NCBI RefSeq assembly: GCF_000717715.1
Contig: NZ_JOAI01000047.1
Span: forward strand, 1 to 64,000
Length of the DNA stretch: 64,000 nt
Direction of reading: 5' to 3'
Source of the DNA: Streptomyces sp. NRRL B-24484
GTDB taxonomy: Bacteria; Actinomycetota; Actinomycetes; Streptomycetales; Streptomycetaceae
The notes under the pieces were generated by a model. It saw only the letters and a list, made by a program, of their open reading frames with translations. It was not told where the DNA came from and made no database searches. Shown here piece by piece: positions 8,604 through 16,830 of this stretch. Within the stretch, counting starts at the first letter, position 1. Each line of letters starts with the position of its first letter. The translations under genes and the position numbers were made by a program.

Positions 8604-9446
8604 TCAGGCGCGGGCGCTGCGGACGTCGATGTTGCCCCAGCGGGTCCGGGCGCGGACCTCGACGGTGTCCTCGGCCTCCTCCGGCGGCGTGGCGTCGGCG
8701 AGCGAGTTGCGCACCTGGCCTCGCTCGGAGCTGACGTCCAGCCAGGCGGCGGTGCCCTTGCGGATGCCGACCTCGATGGCGCCGTACGCGGTCTCCAGCT
8801 GGATGCTGCCGCTCGCGACCTCGGCGACCCGCAGGGTGCCGTGGGCGGTGGTGGCGGTGACCGGGCCCTCGGCCCGGGCGATGTCGATGTCGCCGTTGGC
8901 GCCGCTCACCCGCAGCTCGCCGAGGGCGGTCCCGACGGTGGTGGTGCCGTGCGAGTTCTTCAGGACGGCGGGGCCGTCGACGGTGCCGACGCGCACGCTG
9001 CCCGAGCTGGTGGTGATCTCGGCCGGGCCCTCGACCCGGTCGACGGTGATCGAGCCGTGCGAGGCCGTCAGCCTGAGCGGCCCGGTGGTGTCCAGGCGGA
9101 CGTCGCCGGCGGAGGTCTTGACGCGGACCTCGCCGAGCCGGCCCTCGCCGAACACCTGTGTCCAGGAGCCGGCCACCTCGACGTGCGAGCCGGAGGGCAG
9201 GTCGACCGTCACGTCGACGGCGCCGGTCGGGCCGAGCAGCGTGCGCTGCTTCGTCCGGACGGTGAGGACACCGCCGGCGAAGGACACCTCGGTCTGCTCG
9301 GCGGCCCGCACGTCCCGGTCCTTCTTCGGGTCCAGGGGCAGCACCTCGACGACCGTCTCGGGGCGGTCGCCCGCGGTGAGCCGGACGGAGCCGGCGGCCA
9401 CGTGGGCGTGGGCGGAAATCGGTTCGGGGGTGTCGAAAGAAGGCAT
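8604..9446 (-). CDS. DUF4097-family beta-strand repeat protein
   Basis: The 280-residue protein starts at ATG 9446 (MPSFDTPEPISAHAHVAAG) behind GAGGAC. It has no signal peptide and no membrane helix. Most of it is a regular run of short beta-strand repeats (GSVRVGTVDGP, GTTTVGTALGELRVSG, GDIDIARAEGPV, GTLRVAEVASGSI) as in DUF4097/bactofilin-like adhesin folds, predicting a beta-solenoid. It lies between the RHH regulator and the ABC exporter in one operon. The biochemical role of the family is not known. Confidence 0.88.
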   Translation of the reverse strand: MPSFDTPEPISAHAHVAAGSVRLTAGDRPETVVEVLPLDPKKDRDVRAAEQTEVSFAGGVLTVRTKQRTLLGPTGAVDVTVDLPSGSHVEVAGSWTQVFGEGRLGEVRVKTSAGDVRLDTTGPLRLTASHGSITVDRVEGPAEITTSSGSVRVGTVDGPAVLKNSHGTTTVGTALGELRVSGANGDIDIARAEGPVTATTAHGTLRVAEVASGSIQLETAYGAIEVGIRKGTAAWLDVSSERGQVRNSLADATPPEEAEDTVEVRARTRWGNIDVRSARA

Positions 9447-9540
9447 GGCTGTCCCGTCCTCGTGGCTCTTCGGGGCGTCCCCGCAGGTGGGGAGCGGTGT
9501 GGGTGAAGTGGTGCGGATGGGTGCGGGGCGGTTGCCCGGG

Positions 9541-10062
9541 TCAGCGCACCCAGCCGGTGAAGCTCTGTCCGACGCTGCGGGCCTTCTCCGTCGTGCGCGG
9601 TGCGGTGCCGCCGTCGAGCGCCGCCGAGACGGCCCGGACCAGCCAGGCGTTGACCGACAGGCCCTGGCGGCCCGCGGCCTCCTCGGCGCGCGCCTTGAGG
9701 TGCGCCGGCAGTCGCAGGTTGACGCGGGCGGTGCCGCCCTCATCGGTGTCGGCGGGCGACTGTGGCGCGAGCGGTTCGACGGGCGCGGCGGCGGCCGCCT
9801 GCGCGGGGCCGCTGCCGGTCGGCGGCAGCGTCACCACGAAGTCCGGGTCCAGCCCGCGCAGCCGTACGTCGACCGAGCCGGGGGCGAGCTCGCGGGTGAT
9901 CTCGTCCATCGCGGCGGAGAGCACGTTGAGCATCGTCAGGCGGGTCGCCGACTCCAGCGGTGCGGTGAGGCGCTCGGCCAGCTCGCGGGCTTCGTCGCCG
10001 CCGGCCTCGGCGGCCACCGCGAGTTCGCGCCGCAGGGTGTCGACATACGGAGTGAGGTCCAT
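9541..10062 (-). CDS. Ribbon-helix-helix (HicB/Arc-like) regulator
   Basis: The 173-residue protein starts at ATG 10062 (MDLTPYVDTLRREL); an in-frame start further upstream (10137) would read through the operator palindrome. Residues 1-70 are a helical region. The C-terminal part has ARVNLRLPAHLKARAEEAAGRQGLSVNAWLVRAV at about 112-145, the beta-strand and two helices of a ribbon-helix-helix domain. Such proteins bind tandem short repeats as dimers in arrays. It heads the operon that includes DUF4097 and the exporter, and a palindrome and phased repeats lie directly upstream, so autoregulation is likely. Confidence 0.85.
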   Translation of the reverse strand: MDLTPYVDTLRRELAVAAEAGGDEARELAERLTAPLESATRLTMLNVLSAAMDEITRELAPGSVDVRLRGLDPDFVVTLPPTGSGPAQAAAAAPVEPLAPQSPADTDEGGTARVNLRLPAHLKARAEEAAGRQGLSVNAWLVRAVSAALDGGTAPRTTEKARSVGQSFTGWVR

Positions 10063-10071
10063 GACGTCATG

Positions 10072-10092
10072 ATGGCACCACTGTGGTGCCAT
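10072..10092. promoter_or_regulatory. 21-bp perfect palindrome upstream of RHH gene
   Basis: The arms ATGGCACCAC (10072-10081) and GTGGTGCCAT (10083-10092) form a perfect dyad around a single T, 10 bases upstream of the RHH start. A further GTGGCGCCAT copy lies at 10105-10114. Probable operator of the RHH protein. Confidence 0.75.
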
Positions 10093-10180
10093 GCGCAAGC
10101 CCTTGTGGCGCCATGCGTGGCGTCCATGGCAGCGCATGCCGCCTGACCTGCGGATATATCGGCGGGGCGGGTGAGTGCCG

Positions 10181-10281
10181 GTGGTGTCGTGGGGTGGACC
10201 TGCCCCTGTTGCAGTGCCAGGGTGGCGCCTGGTGGCGTCATACAGTGCCAGGAGGTGTCATGTGGTGCCATGCGGTGCCGA
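10181..10281. repeat. 10-bp-phased operator-like repeat array
   Basis: Six contiguous 10-base units start at 10222, 10232, 10242, 10252, 10262 and 10272 and follow the consensus GTGGTGCCAT (GTGGCGCCTG, GTGGCGTCAT, ACAGTGCCAG, GAGGTGTCAT, GTGGTGCCAT, GCGGTGCCGA). A seventh lies at 10211-10220 and an outlier, GTGGTGTCGT, at 10181-10190. The unit equals half of the 21-bp palindrome by the RHH start. One helical turn per unit puts all sites on the same DNA face, the usual geometry for cooperative ribbon-helix-helix binding. Confidence 0.75.
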
Positions 10282-10374
10282 TCGGCGGAACGCAGGAAGC
10301 GACGGCCCGGGTGTGGTGAGCTGGAGTGCTGCCCGGCGCGGGCCGGGCGGCCGATGCCCCGCCGGGAGGCCCGT

Positions 10375-11472
10375 GTGAAATCCCGCACCGCGACGGCGCT
10401 GGCCCTGCTGCCCGTCCTCGCCGCGGCCCTCGCCGGCTGCGGCTCGTCCGCCCCGGCGGGCACCGCTGCCACGGCCGGCGCATCGGGCAGTGCATCGGGC
10501 AGTGCGGACGCCGCCACGGTCGCCGACCGCCTGAACACCCCCTGGGGCGTCGCCCGGATGCCGGACGGCGCCCTGCTGGTCGGATCCCGGGACACCGGGC
10601 GGATCCTGCGCATCGACCCGAGGACGGGCGAACGCGCCGACGTCGGGACCGTCCCGGGCGTGGACGCCTTCGTCGAGGGCGGACTGCTCGGCCTGGCCCT
10701 CGGCCCGAACGGCCGGCTGTACGCCTACTACACCGGCAACGACGACAACCGGATCGTCAGCTTCGCCTACGACCCCGCCCGCCCGGCCGGTGCCCGGCTG
10801 ACCGATCCCCGGGCCGTGCTCTCGGGCATCCCCAAGGGCGACAACCACAACGGCGGCCGGATCGCCTTCGGCCCGGACGGCATGCTCTACGTCGGCACCG
10901 GCGAGACCGGCCGCACCGCCCTCGCGCAGGACCGCACCTCGCTCGGCGGCAAGATCCTCCGGATCACCCCCGACGGCGCGCCCGCGCCCGGCAACCCCTT
11001 CCCCGGCTCCCCGGTCTACTCGCTGGGCCACCGCAACGTGCAGGGCCTCGCCTGGGACGCGCAGGGACGGCTCTGGGCCTCCGAGTTCGGCCAGGACGCC
11101 TGGGACGAACTCAACCTGATCCGGCCCGGCGCCAACTACGGCTGGCCGGTCGTCGAGGGCAAGGCCGGCCGGGCCGGATACACCGACCCGGTGGTCCAGT
11201 GGCGTCCGGCCGACGCCTCGCCGAGCGGCATCGCCTTCGCGGACGGCGCGATCTGGATGGCCGGGCTGCGCGGCCAGCGCCTGTGGCGGATCCCGCTGAA
11301 CGGCGACGGCACGGCCGGCACCCCCACCGCCGTCCTCGACCACACCGCCGGGCGGCTGCGGACGGTGGTCGCCGAGCCGGACGGCAGCCTGCTCGTCACC
11401 ACCAGCAACACCGACGGGCGCGGCGACCCCCGCCCGGGGGACGACCGGATCCTGCGCCACCGGCCGGGCTGA
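10375..11472 (+). CDS. PQQ-type aldose sugar dehydrogenase lipoprotein
   Basis: The 365-residue protein starts at GTG 10375 behind GGGAGG. Residues 1-21 are a lipoprotein signal peptide (LAAALAGC, lipid-anchored Cys22). Most of the rest is a six-bladed beta-propeller of the glucose/sorbosone dehydrogenase family: NTPWGVARMPDG, EGGLLGLALGPNG, DNHNGGRIAFGPDGMLYVG, GHRNVQGLAWD, FGQDAWDELNLI and NYGWPVVEG. The family oxidises sugars at the cell surface using pyrroloquinoline quinone. No PQQ synthesis genes are in the window, so the cofactor must come from elsewhere. Its start lies just beyond the phased RHH repeat array and could be influenced by it. Confidence 0.88.
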   Translation: MKSRTATALALLPVLAAALAGCGSSAPAGTAATAGASGSASGSADAATVADRLNTPWGVARMPDGALLVGSRDTGRILRIDPRTGERADVGTVPGVDAFVEGGLLGLALGPNGRLYAYYTGNDDNRIVSFAYDPARPAGARLTDPRAVLSGIPKGDNHNGGRIAFGPDGMLYVGTGETGRTALAQDRTSLGGKILRITPDGAPAPGNPFPGSPVYSLGHRNVQGLAWDAQGRLWASEFGQDAWDELNLIRPGANYGWPVVEGKAGRAGYTDPVVQWRPADASPSGIAFADGAIWMAGLRGQRLWRIPLNGDGTAGTPTAVLDHTAGRLRTVVAEPDGSLLVTTSNTDGRGDPRPGDDRILRHRPG

Positions 11473-11557
11473 CCCCGGTGCGTCCCGCCGCGGGCGCTGC
11501 GCCGCCCGCTCCGGCGCGGGACCACCGAGTGAGGGTGCCGCTGCGGGGAGGTGCCGC

Positions 11558-12388
11558 ATGGAGCAACCGGCCGTCCGGGTCGCGCGCCTGCCGGGCGGGC
11601 CGGCCCTCCCGTACGCCGAGCAGGGCGATCCCGCCGGACCGCCGGTCGTCCTGCTGCACGCCGTCGGCGACTCCTGGCGCGCCTTCGGGCCGCTGATGGC
11701 CGCGCTGCCCCCGGCGCTGCACGTGCTCGCCCCCAGCCAGCGCGGGCACGGCGGGGCCGACAGCCCGCCGGAGGGCTACCGGCCGGCGGACTTCGCGGCC
11801 GACCTCGGTGCCTTCCTGGACCTGCTGGGCATCGGCCGGGCCGTGCTCGTCGGCGCGTCCAGCGCGGGCTTCACCGTCCGCCGGTTCGCTGCCGACCGCC
11901 CCGAGCGGGTCCGCGGCCTGGTCCTCCTCGGCTCGCCCGCCCTGCTCGTCGACAAGCCGGAGGCCGCCGCCTTCCGGGAGGCCGTCGCGCGGATGACCGA
12001 CCCGCTGGACCCGGCGGCCGTCCGCGCGATGGTGGAGTCGGTCGTCGCCAGGCCGCTGCCGCCGGACTTCGCCGAACTGATGGTGCAGGAGGGCCTGCGC
12101 GTCCCGGCGCGGGTGTGGCGCGCCACCGTCGAGGGGCTGTTCGGCGAGACCCGCCTCGACGGCCTCGACCGGATCGCCGCGCCCGCCCTGCTGATCCGGG
12201 GCGACCGGGACACCGTCCTGCCGCGGGCCGACCAGGAGCGGTTGGCGGCCGCCCTGCCGCACGCCGCGCTGCTCGTCCACGAGGGCTCGGGCCACGTCGT
12301 CCAGTGGGACGACCCCGTGCGCACCGCCGCCGACCTGGCCGCCTTCGCCGCGGCGTGCGGCGGCGGCGACGGTCAGTCCGCGACGTAG
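11558..12388 (+). CDS. Alpha/beta hydrolase
   Basis: The 276-residue cytoplasmic protein starts at ATG 11558 with GGGGAGG upstream. Fold markers are VVLLHAVGDSWRAF (oxyanion hole), the nucleophile in GASSAG near residue 105, the acid region LLIRGDRDTVLP and a catalytic His in GSGHVVQWD near the C-terminus. The family covers esterases, epoxide hydrolases and haloperoxidases, so the substrate cannot be named. Its last 16 bases overlap the convergent GH43 gene. Confidence 0.85.
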   Translation: MEQPAVRVARLPGGPALPYAEQGDPAGPPVVLLHAVGDSWRAFGPLMAALPPALHVLAPSQRGHGGADSPPEGYRPADFAADLGAFLDLLGIGRAVLVGASSAGFTVRRFAADRPERVRGLVLLGSPALLVDKPEAAAFREAVARMTDPLDPAAVRAMVESVVARPLPPDFAELMVQEGLRVPARVWRATVEGLFGETRLDGLDRIAAPALLIRGDRDTVLPRADQERLAAALPHAALLVHEGSGHVVQWDDPVRTAADLAAFAAACGGGDGQSAT

Positions 12389-13950
12389 CGGAACCAGTCG
12401 AAGTCCGCCCGGGTGGCGGTCGGGTGCGGCGCGGTGGCGTACAGGCCGAGGTGGCAGCCGGTGAAGCCGCCCGCGTGCCGGCTGCTGAGGATGCGGCCGT
12501 CCACCGTGCCGAGCTCGGCGGCCGGCCCGTCGGCCCGGCCGCAGCGGAAGGCGTACTGCTGGCCGCGGGCGGTCACGCCCAGCACCAGCGGGCCGGCGGC
12601 GAGCGGCAGTTCGGCCCGGACGGTGTCCCGGCCGCCGTCCCGCACGGTCAGCCGGACGACCCGGCCGCCCGCGCCGTCGCCGTCCACCAGCAGCCGGACG
12701 TGGTGGTCCGGGTCGTAGTACGCCACCAGGCCCGCCTGCTCGCCGGGCGCGGCCGGGGCGAAGTCGAGCGCCGCCTCGGCCGTGAAGTCCGCGTGCTGCT
12801 GGCGGCGGCCGACGAAGCTCGGCGTCGCCCGCTCGGCGAGGGTCTGCGGCAGCAGCTGCAGCCGCAGGTGGCCGGGGCGTTCCCGGAGGCTGTGGAAGAC
12901 CGTGCGCGGGGTCCGCAGCAGGCTCCACCGCGGGCCCAGCTCGGCCGCGTCGAAGTGGTCGACCGGGCCGGGCTCCGGCCAGGGGTGCGGCGGCAGTGCG
13001 ATCCGGGTGGTCTCCTCCAGCCGCCCGCTGCCGGGGTTGACCACCGGCCAGCCGTCCTCCCAGGCGACCCGGGCGACGAAGGTCTCCCGACCCAGGTTGG
13101 CGTGCCCGCCGCCGCCGTACGGCCGGGAGGCCAGCAGCAGGGCGTACCAGTCGCCGGCCGGCGTGCGGACCAGGTCGGCGTGCCCGGCGCCGGTGACGGG
13201 GTGGCCGAGGCCGAGGTGGCGGTGGGTCAGCACCGGGTTGCGGGGGTTGTTCCGGTACGGCCCGGTGAGCCGGCGGCTGCGGGCGACGGTGACGGCGTGG
13301 TCGTGTTCGGTGCCGCCCTCCGCCACCACCAGCAGGTAGTGGTCGCCGTGCCGGTACAGGTGCGGGCCCTCGGCCCAGCGGGCGTCCACCAGGGCGCCGC
13401 GGAAGAGCACGTGCTCCTCACCGGTGAGGAGGCCCCGGTCGAGGTCGATGCCGCGCAGCCAGATCTCCGTCCGGCCCTCGTCGTCGGTCGGCCGGGCGCC
13501 GAGCAGGTGGGCGGAGCCGTCCTCGTCGAAGAAGAGCGACGGGTCGAAGCCGGGTGCCGCGGGCAGCCAGACCGGGTCCGACCAGCGGCCGGCCGGGTCG
13601 TCGGCGGTGAGCAGGAAGGTGCCGTCCTGCCCCGGGCCGTCGACCAGGGTGCACACCAGGTGGAAGCGCCCGCGGGCGTGGTGCAGCGAGGCTGCGTAGA
13701 GACCGCCGGACGGCCGGACGCCGTCCAGGGCCAGCTGCTCCGGCCGGTCCACGGCGTGCCCGATCGGCCGCCAGTGCACCAGGTCCCGGCTGTGGAACAG
13801 CGGCAGGCCCGGGAAGTACTCGAACGAGGAGGTGGCCAGGTAGTAGTCCTCGCCGACCCGGCAGACCGACGGGTCCGGGTGGAAGCCGGGCAGGACGGGG
13901 TTGCGGGCGTCCTGGTACTGCGGCGCGGCCGGGTCCCCGGGCGTGGCCAT
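12373..13950 (-). CDS. GH43 beta-xylosidase / arabinofuranosidase
   Basis: The 525-residue protein starts at ATG 13950 and has no signal peptide, so it is probably intracellular. The N-terminal five-bladed propeller (about residues 15-320) has NPVLPGFHPDPSVCRVG with the family's catalytic-base Asp, GFDPSLFFDEDG as the second acidic site and WAEGPHLY with the acid Glu. The C-terminal about 200 residues form the concanavalin-like beta-sandwich of the xylosidase subfamily (VDHFDAAELGPRWSLLRTP to the end). It would cleave xylo- or arabino-oligosaccharides after uptake. A CGAAA/TTTCG dyad lies upstream. It overlaps the hydrolase gene by 16 bases tail to tail. Confidence 0.9.
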   Translation of the reverse strand: MATPGDPAAPQYQDARNPVLPGFHPDPSVCRVGEDYYLATSSFEYFPGLPLFHSRDLVHWRPIGHAVDRPEQLALDGVRPSGGLYAASLHHARGRFHLVCTLVDGPGQDGTFLLTADDPAGRWSDPVWLPAAPGFDPSLFFDEDGSAHLLGARPTDDEGRTEIWLRGIDLDRGLLTGEEHVLFRGALVDARWAEGPHLYRHGDHYLLVVAEGGTEHDHAVTVARSRRLTGPYRNNPRNPVLTHRHLGLGHPVTGAGHADLVRTPAGDWYALLLASRPYGGGGHANLGRETFVARVAWEDGWPVVNPGSGRLEETTRIALPPHPWPEPGPVDHFDAAELGPRWSLLRTPRTVFHSLRERPGHLRLQLLPQTLAERATPSFVGRRQQHADFTAEAALDFAPAAPGEQAGLVAYYDPDHHVRLLVDGDGAGGRVVRLTVRDGGRDTVRAELPLAAGPLVLGVTARGQQYAFRCGRADGPAAELGTVDGRILSSRHAGGFTGCHLGLYATAPHPTATRADFDWFRYVAD

Positions 13951-14233
13951 GGGTGCCTCCGAGGGCTCGGACGGGCGGGAGCGACGAGGAGCGTTCCGCG
14001 AGGGGGTGCTGTGAAGGGTGCTGCGCGGCTGGTGCTGCGAGCTGCGACGAAAAGTTTCGGAGAAGTTTCCGGTCGGATCGCCCCCGACCGTACGGTGCCC
14101 GTTTCGCCGGAGTCAAGGGCGGCCGTTGCGGTATGACGGCCGGTCCGGGGCGGAGAGCCGCCGTGGCCGGCCGAGCGTACGTTGGAGGTGCGGCACTGCT
14201 CGGCCCCGCCGCCCCGGCAGCAGGAGGTGCCCG
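13951..14233. promoter_or_regulatory. Divergent GH43/methyltransferase intergenic region with xylan-type dyad
   Basis: The 283-base gap between divergent genes holds CGAAAAGTTTCG (14048-14059), a 5-bp-arm dyad resembling the CGAA/TTCG boxes reported in streptomycete xylan-utilisation promoters, and an adjacent weaker copy GGAGAAGTTTCC (14059-14070). No other structure is obvious. Confidence 0.45.
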
Positions 14234-15316
14234 ATGGCGAATCCGGAGAACGGCAACGGGGAACTCGACCAGGCGAAGACCGAGGCCTTCGCGGGCCGGA
14301 TGGTCGACGTCCTCAACGGCGCCGCCCTCGCCCTGATGACGAGCGTCGGCCACCAGGCCGGCCTGTTCGACGCGATGGCCGGCTCGCCGCCCGCCACCAG
14401 CACCGACCTCGCCGCCCGCACCGCACTCGACGAACGCTACGTCCGCGAATGGCTCGGCGGCATGGTGGTCGGCGGCATCGTCGAGTACGACCCGGCCGAC
14501 GGCACCTACCGGCTGCCGCCCGAGCACGCCGCCTCGCTCACCGCGGCCGCCGGGCCGGACAACCTGGCCGGCATCATGCAGTACGTCGGACTGATGGGCG
14601 AGGTCGAACAGCAGGTCCTCGGCGCGTTCCGGCACGGCGGCGGCGTCCCCTACTCCGCCTACCCCCGGTTCCAGGCACTGCAGGCAGAGGAGAGCGCCCG
14701 GGTCTACGACCTGGCCCTGGTGGACACCATCGTGCCCCTCGTCCCCGGCCTGACGGACCGGCTGCGGACCGGCATCGACGCCCTCGACGTCGGCACCGGC
14801 CAGGGCCGCGCGCCCGTGGTGCTGGCCGCGGCCTTCCCCGAGAGCCGCTTCCACGGCCTCGACCAGTCCGAGGAGGGCATCGCCGTCGGCCGCTCCCAGG
14901 CCGAACGGCGCGGCCTGGCTAACGTGGCCCTCGCCGTCGGCGACTCCACCGGCATCGCGGGCGAGTACGACCTGATCACCGCCTTCGACGTCATCCACGA
15001 CCTCGCCGAACCGGCGGCCACCCTCGCCGCGATCGCCGCCGCGCTGCGTCCCGGCGGCATCTTCCTGATGGGCGACATCGCCGCCTCCAGCCGACTGGAG
15101 GAGAACGTCGGCCACCCCTTCGGCCCGGCGCTCTACTGCTTCTCGGTCTTCTACTGCATGACCACCTCGCTCAGCACCGGCGGTGCCGGACTCGGCACCG
15201 TGTGGGGCGAGCAGACCGCCCGCCGGATGCTCGGCGAGGCCGGCTTCGACGAGGTCGAGGTGCGGTCCGTCGACGGCGACCCGCTCAACCTCTACTACGT
15301 GGCCCGCAAGGGCTGA
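14234..15316 (+). CDS. Class I SAM-dependent methyltransferase
   Basis: The 360-residue protein starts at ATG 14234 behind AGGAGG. The N-terminal about 110 residues are a helical, winged-helix-like region (LALMTSVGHQAGLFDAMAG, LDERYVREWLGGMVVGGIVEYD) as in dimerising small-molecule methyltransferases. The Rossmann domain has ALDVGTGQGRAPVVLA near 185-200, an acidic strand-2 end (FHGLDQSEEG) and the DLITAFDVIHDL motif. The C-terminus LNLYYVARKG is typical. The substrate is unknown. It stands first of a same-strand pair, about 130 bases before a small unknown gene. Confidence 0.85.
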   Translation: MANPENGNGELDQAKTEAFAGRMVDVLNGAALALMTSVGHQAGLFDAMAGSPPATSTDLAARTALDERYVREWLGGMVVGGIVEYDPADGTYRLPPEHAASLTAAAGPDNLAGIMQYVGLMGEVEQQVLGAFRHGGGVPYSAYPRFQALQAEESARVYDLALVDTIVPLVPGLTDRLRTGIDALDVGTGQGRAPVVLAAAFPESRFHGLDQSEEGIAVGRSQAERRGLANVALAVGDSTGIAGEYDLITAFDVIHDLAEPAATLAAIAAALRPGGIFLMGDIAASSRLEENVGHPFGPALYCFSVFYCMTTSLSTGGAGLGTVWGEQTARRMLGEAGFDEVEVRSVDGDPLNLYYVARKG

Positions 15317-15447
15317 CGGCCCGTCCGATCCGACCGGCCGCCGACCGTGTGGCGGCGCGCCGGGCGGGCAGACGCACTCCCCGGGACCGGCCGCCGTGGC
15401 GGCCCGGCCCGCCGACGCACCGTCAGCCGCCCGGAGGAGGGCCACCG

Positions 15448-15861
15448 ATGAACCCGACCGTCCCGCAGCACCTGTCCGTCGCCGAACTCGCCGCCGAAGC
15501 CGCCGAACTGCTCCGCGTGGCCGCCGACGCCCCGCACCGTGGCGGCGGCCCCGGCCTGCTGCACACCACCGAGGCCGCGGAGGCCGTCGGCGCCCTGGCC
15601 GGCCTCACCGCCCGGCTGCCCGAGCTCCTCGACCGGCTCGAAGCCTTCCTCGGCAGCGAGCAGGCCGCCGGCCGGATCGCCCCCGACCCCGCGGGCGCCG
15701 ACGCCTACGACGTCATCCGCACCGCCCGGGACGCCCGCGAACAGCTCTACGAGGCCAGCCGCACGGCCGCCCTCCTCGCCGACTCCATGGCCGCCGCCGG
15801 CACCCTTGCCCCACTCGGCACCCCCCGCACCGCCGGCGGCCCCACCCACCCGCACGCCTGA
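15448..15861 (+). CDS. Small helical protein of unknown function
   Basis: The 137-residue protein starts at ATG 15448 behind GGAGGAGG. It is mostly amphipathic alpha-helix (LSVAELAAEAAELLRVAADA, AGLTARLPELLDRLEAFLGSEQ, RDAREQLYEASRTAALLADSM) with a Pro/Thr-rich tail and no membrane segment or catalytic motif. I do not recognise a family. A coiled-coil or helical-bundle fold is likely, and it may be co-transcribed with the methyltransferase. Confidence 0.65.
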   Translation: MNPTVPQHLSVAELAAEAAELLRVAADAPHRGGGPGLLHTTEAAEAVGALAGLTARLPELLDRLEAFLGSEQAAGRIAPDPAGADAYDVIRTARDAREQLYEASRTAALLADSMAAAGTLAPLGTPRTAGGPTHPHA

Positions 15862-16256
15862 CCCGCGCCCGCCCGTCCCTCCGGCGCCACTGCGGGCCGG
15901 GCTGCGAGAGTCCCCCCGATACTTCGCGTGCCGATGCTGCAGACAGGGCCGCCGTGTCGTGGCCGAACACGACTCGCTGACCCGCGGTGGCGGGCCGCTG
16001 CGGTCCGCCTGTGCGGCAACCGGGCGTCCGTGCCGGGTCGGGTCGGGCTGCGCGCGGTGCACGGACGGCGGCCGGAACGCGCGTCCTCTGCGGGGCGGAT
16101 CCGTCCGGCGTTCTTCCGGGTGGGCTCGCCGCGGGCTGTGCCGGGTCCGCCGTCCCGGGGTGTCCTTCCTGCTGCGCCGAGCGTGGCGCCGACCCCCGGT
16201 CTCGGGTTGTCGCAGGTGGCGGGCAGAATGGCCGGATGGGCGGGGACGGGGGCGGC
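15862..16256. other. Intergenic region, nothing recognised
   Basis: About 395 bases between two plus-strand genes. I found no convincing coding frame, RNA gene, inverted repeat or promoter pair. Direct GGGTCGGGTCGGG-like stretches near 16036 look like simple GC slippage. Confidence 0.5.
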
Positions 16257-16823
16257 ATGACCGGTGTGCACGAGGCGAGACCGCGGCTGACGACGGCGTT
16301 GAGCGGTGCCGAGCTGCTGCGGTGGTACTGGACGCTGGACGAACTCGGCGGACTGGCCCGGGAGATGGGTGTCCGCCGGGGTGGCGGGAAGGCGGCGCTG
16401 ACCGCCCGGCTGGCCGCCGCGCTGGACGGCGGGCCGCTGCCGGAGGCCCCGCCGCCGCGTCCCTCCCGCGCGGTGCGGCAGCTCGCCGCGCCGGTCGACG
16501 GGGACACCGTGATCCCCGCCGGCCAGCGCTGCAGCCAGGTGCTGCGCGCCTGGTTCACCGAGCAGATCGGGCCGTCCTTCCACTTCGACGCGCACATGCG
16601 GGCCTTCGTCGCGGAGAACGCCGGCCGCACCCTCGCCGACGCCGTCCGCCACTGGCACGCGACCCGCGCCGAGGCGGCCCGGCCGCAGGAGGTCGGCGCC
16701 CAGTTCGAGTTCAACCGCTTCCTGCGGAGCTGGCACGCCGAGCACCCCGCCGGCACCCGCACCGAGGCGCTGGACGCCTGGCGGGCCCACCGCGCCCTTC
16801 CCCGCGACGCGCCGGCCCACTGA
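16257..16823 (+). CDS. SAP-like / DUF6434-type protein
   Basis: The 188-residue protein probably starts at ATG 16257 (MTGVHEARPRLTTALSG); ATG 16236 is an alternative. Residues 5-70 (LSGAELLRWYWTLDELGGLAREMGV, GGKAALTARLAAAL) resemble an SAP-type helix-extension-helix fold. The second part (GQRCSQVLRAWFTEQIGPSFHFDAHMRAF and FEFNRFLRSWHAEHP) matches small bacterial SAP/DUF6434 proteins as I remember them. A nucleic-acid role is suggested only by the SAP resemblance. It stands alone, converging on the YncE-like gene 8 bases away. Confidence 0.6.
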   Translation: MTGVHEARPRLTTALSGAELLRWYWTLDELGGLAREMGVRRGGGKAALTARLAAALDGGPLPEAPPPRPSRAVRQLAAPVDGDTVIPAGQRCSQVLRAWFTEQIGPSFHFDAHMRAFVAENAGRTLADAVRHWHATRAEAARPQEVGAQFEFNRFLRSWHAEHPAGTRTEALDAWRAHRALPRDAPAH

Positions 16824-16830
16824 TCGGACG

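Noticed and set aside
10083..10319. Small plus-strand frame through the phased repeat array
   Set aside because: It consists of translated repeats without a Shine-Dalgarno; the regulatory-array explanation is simpler.
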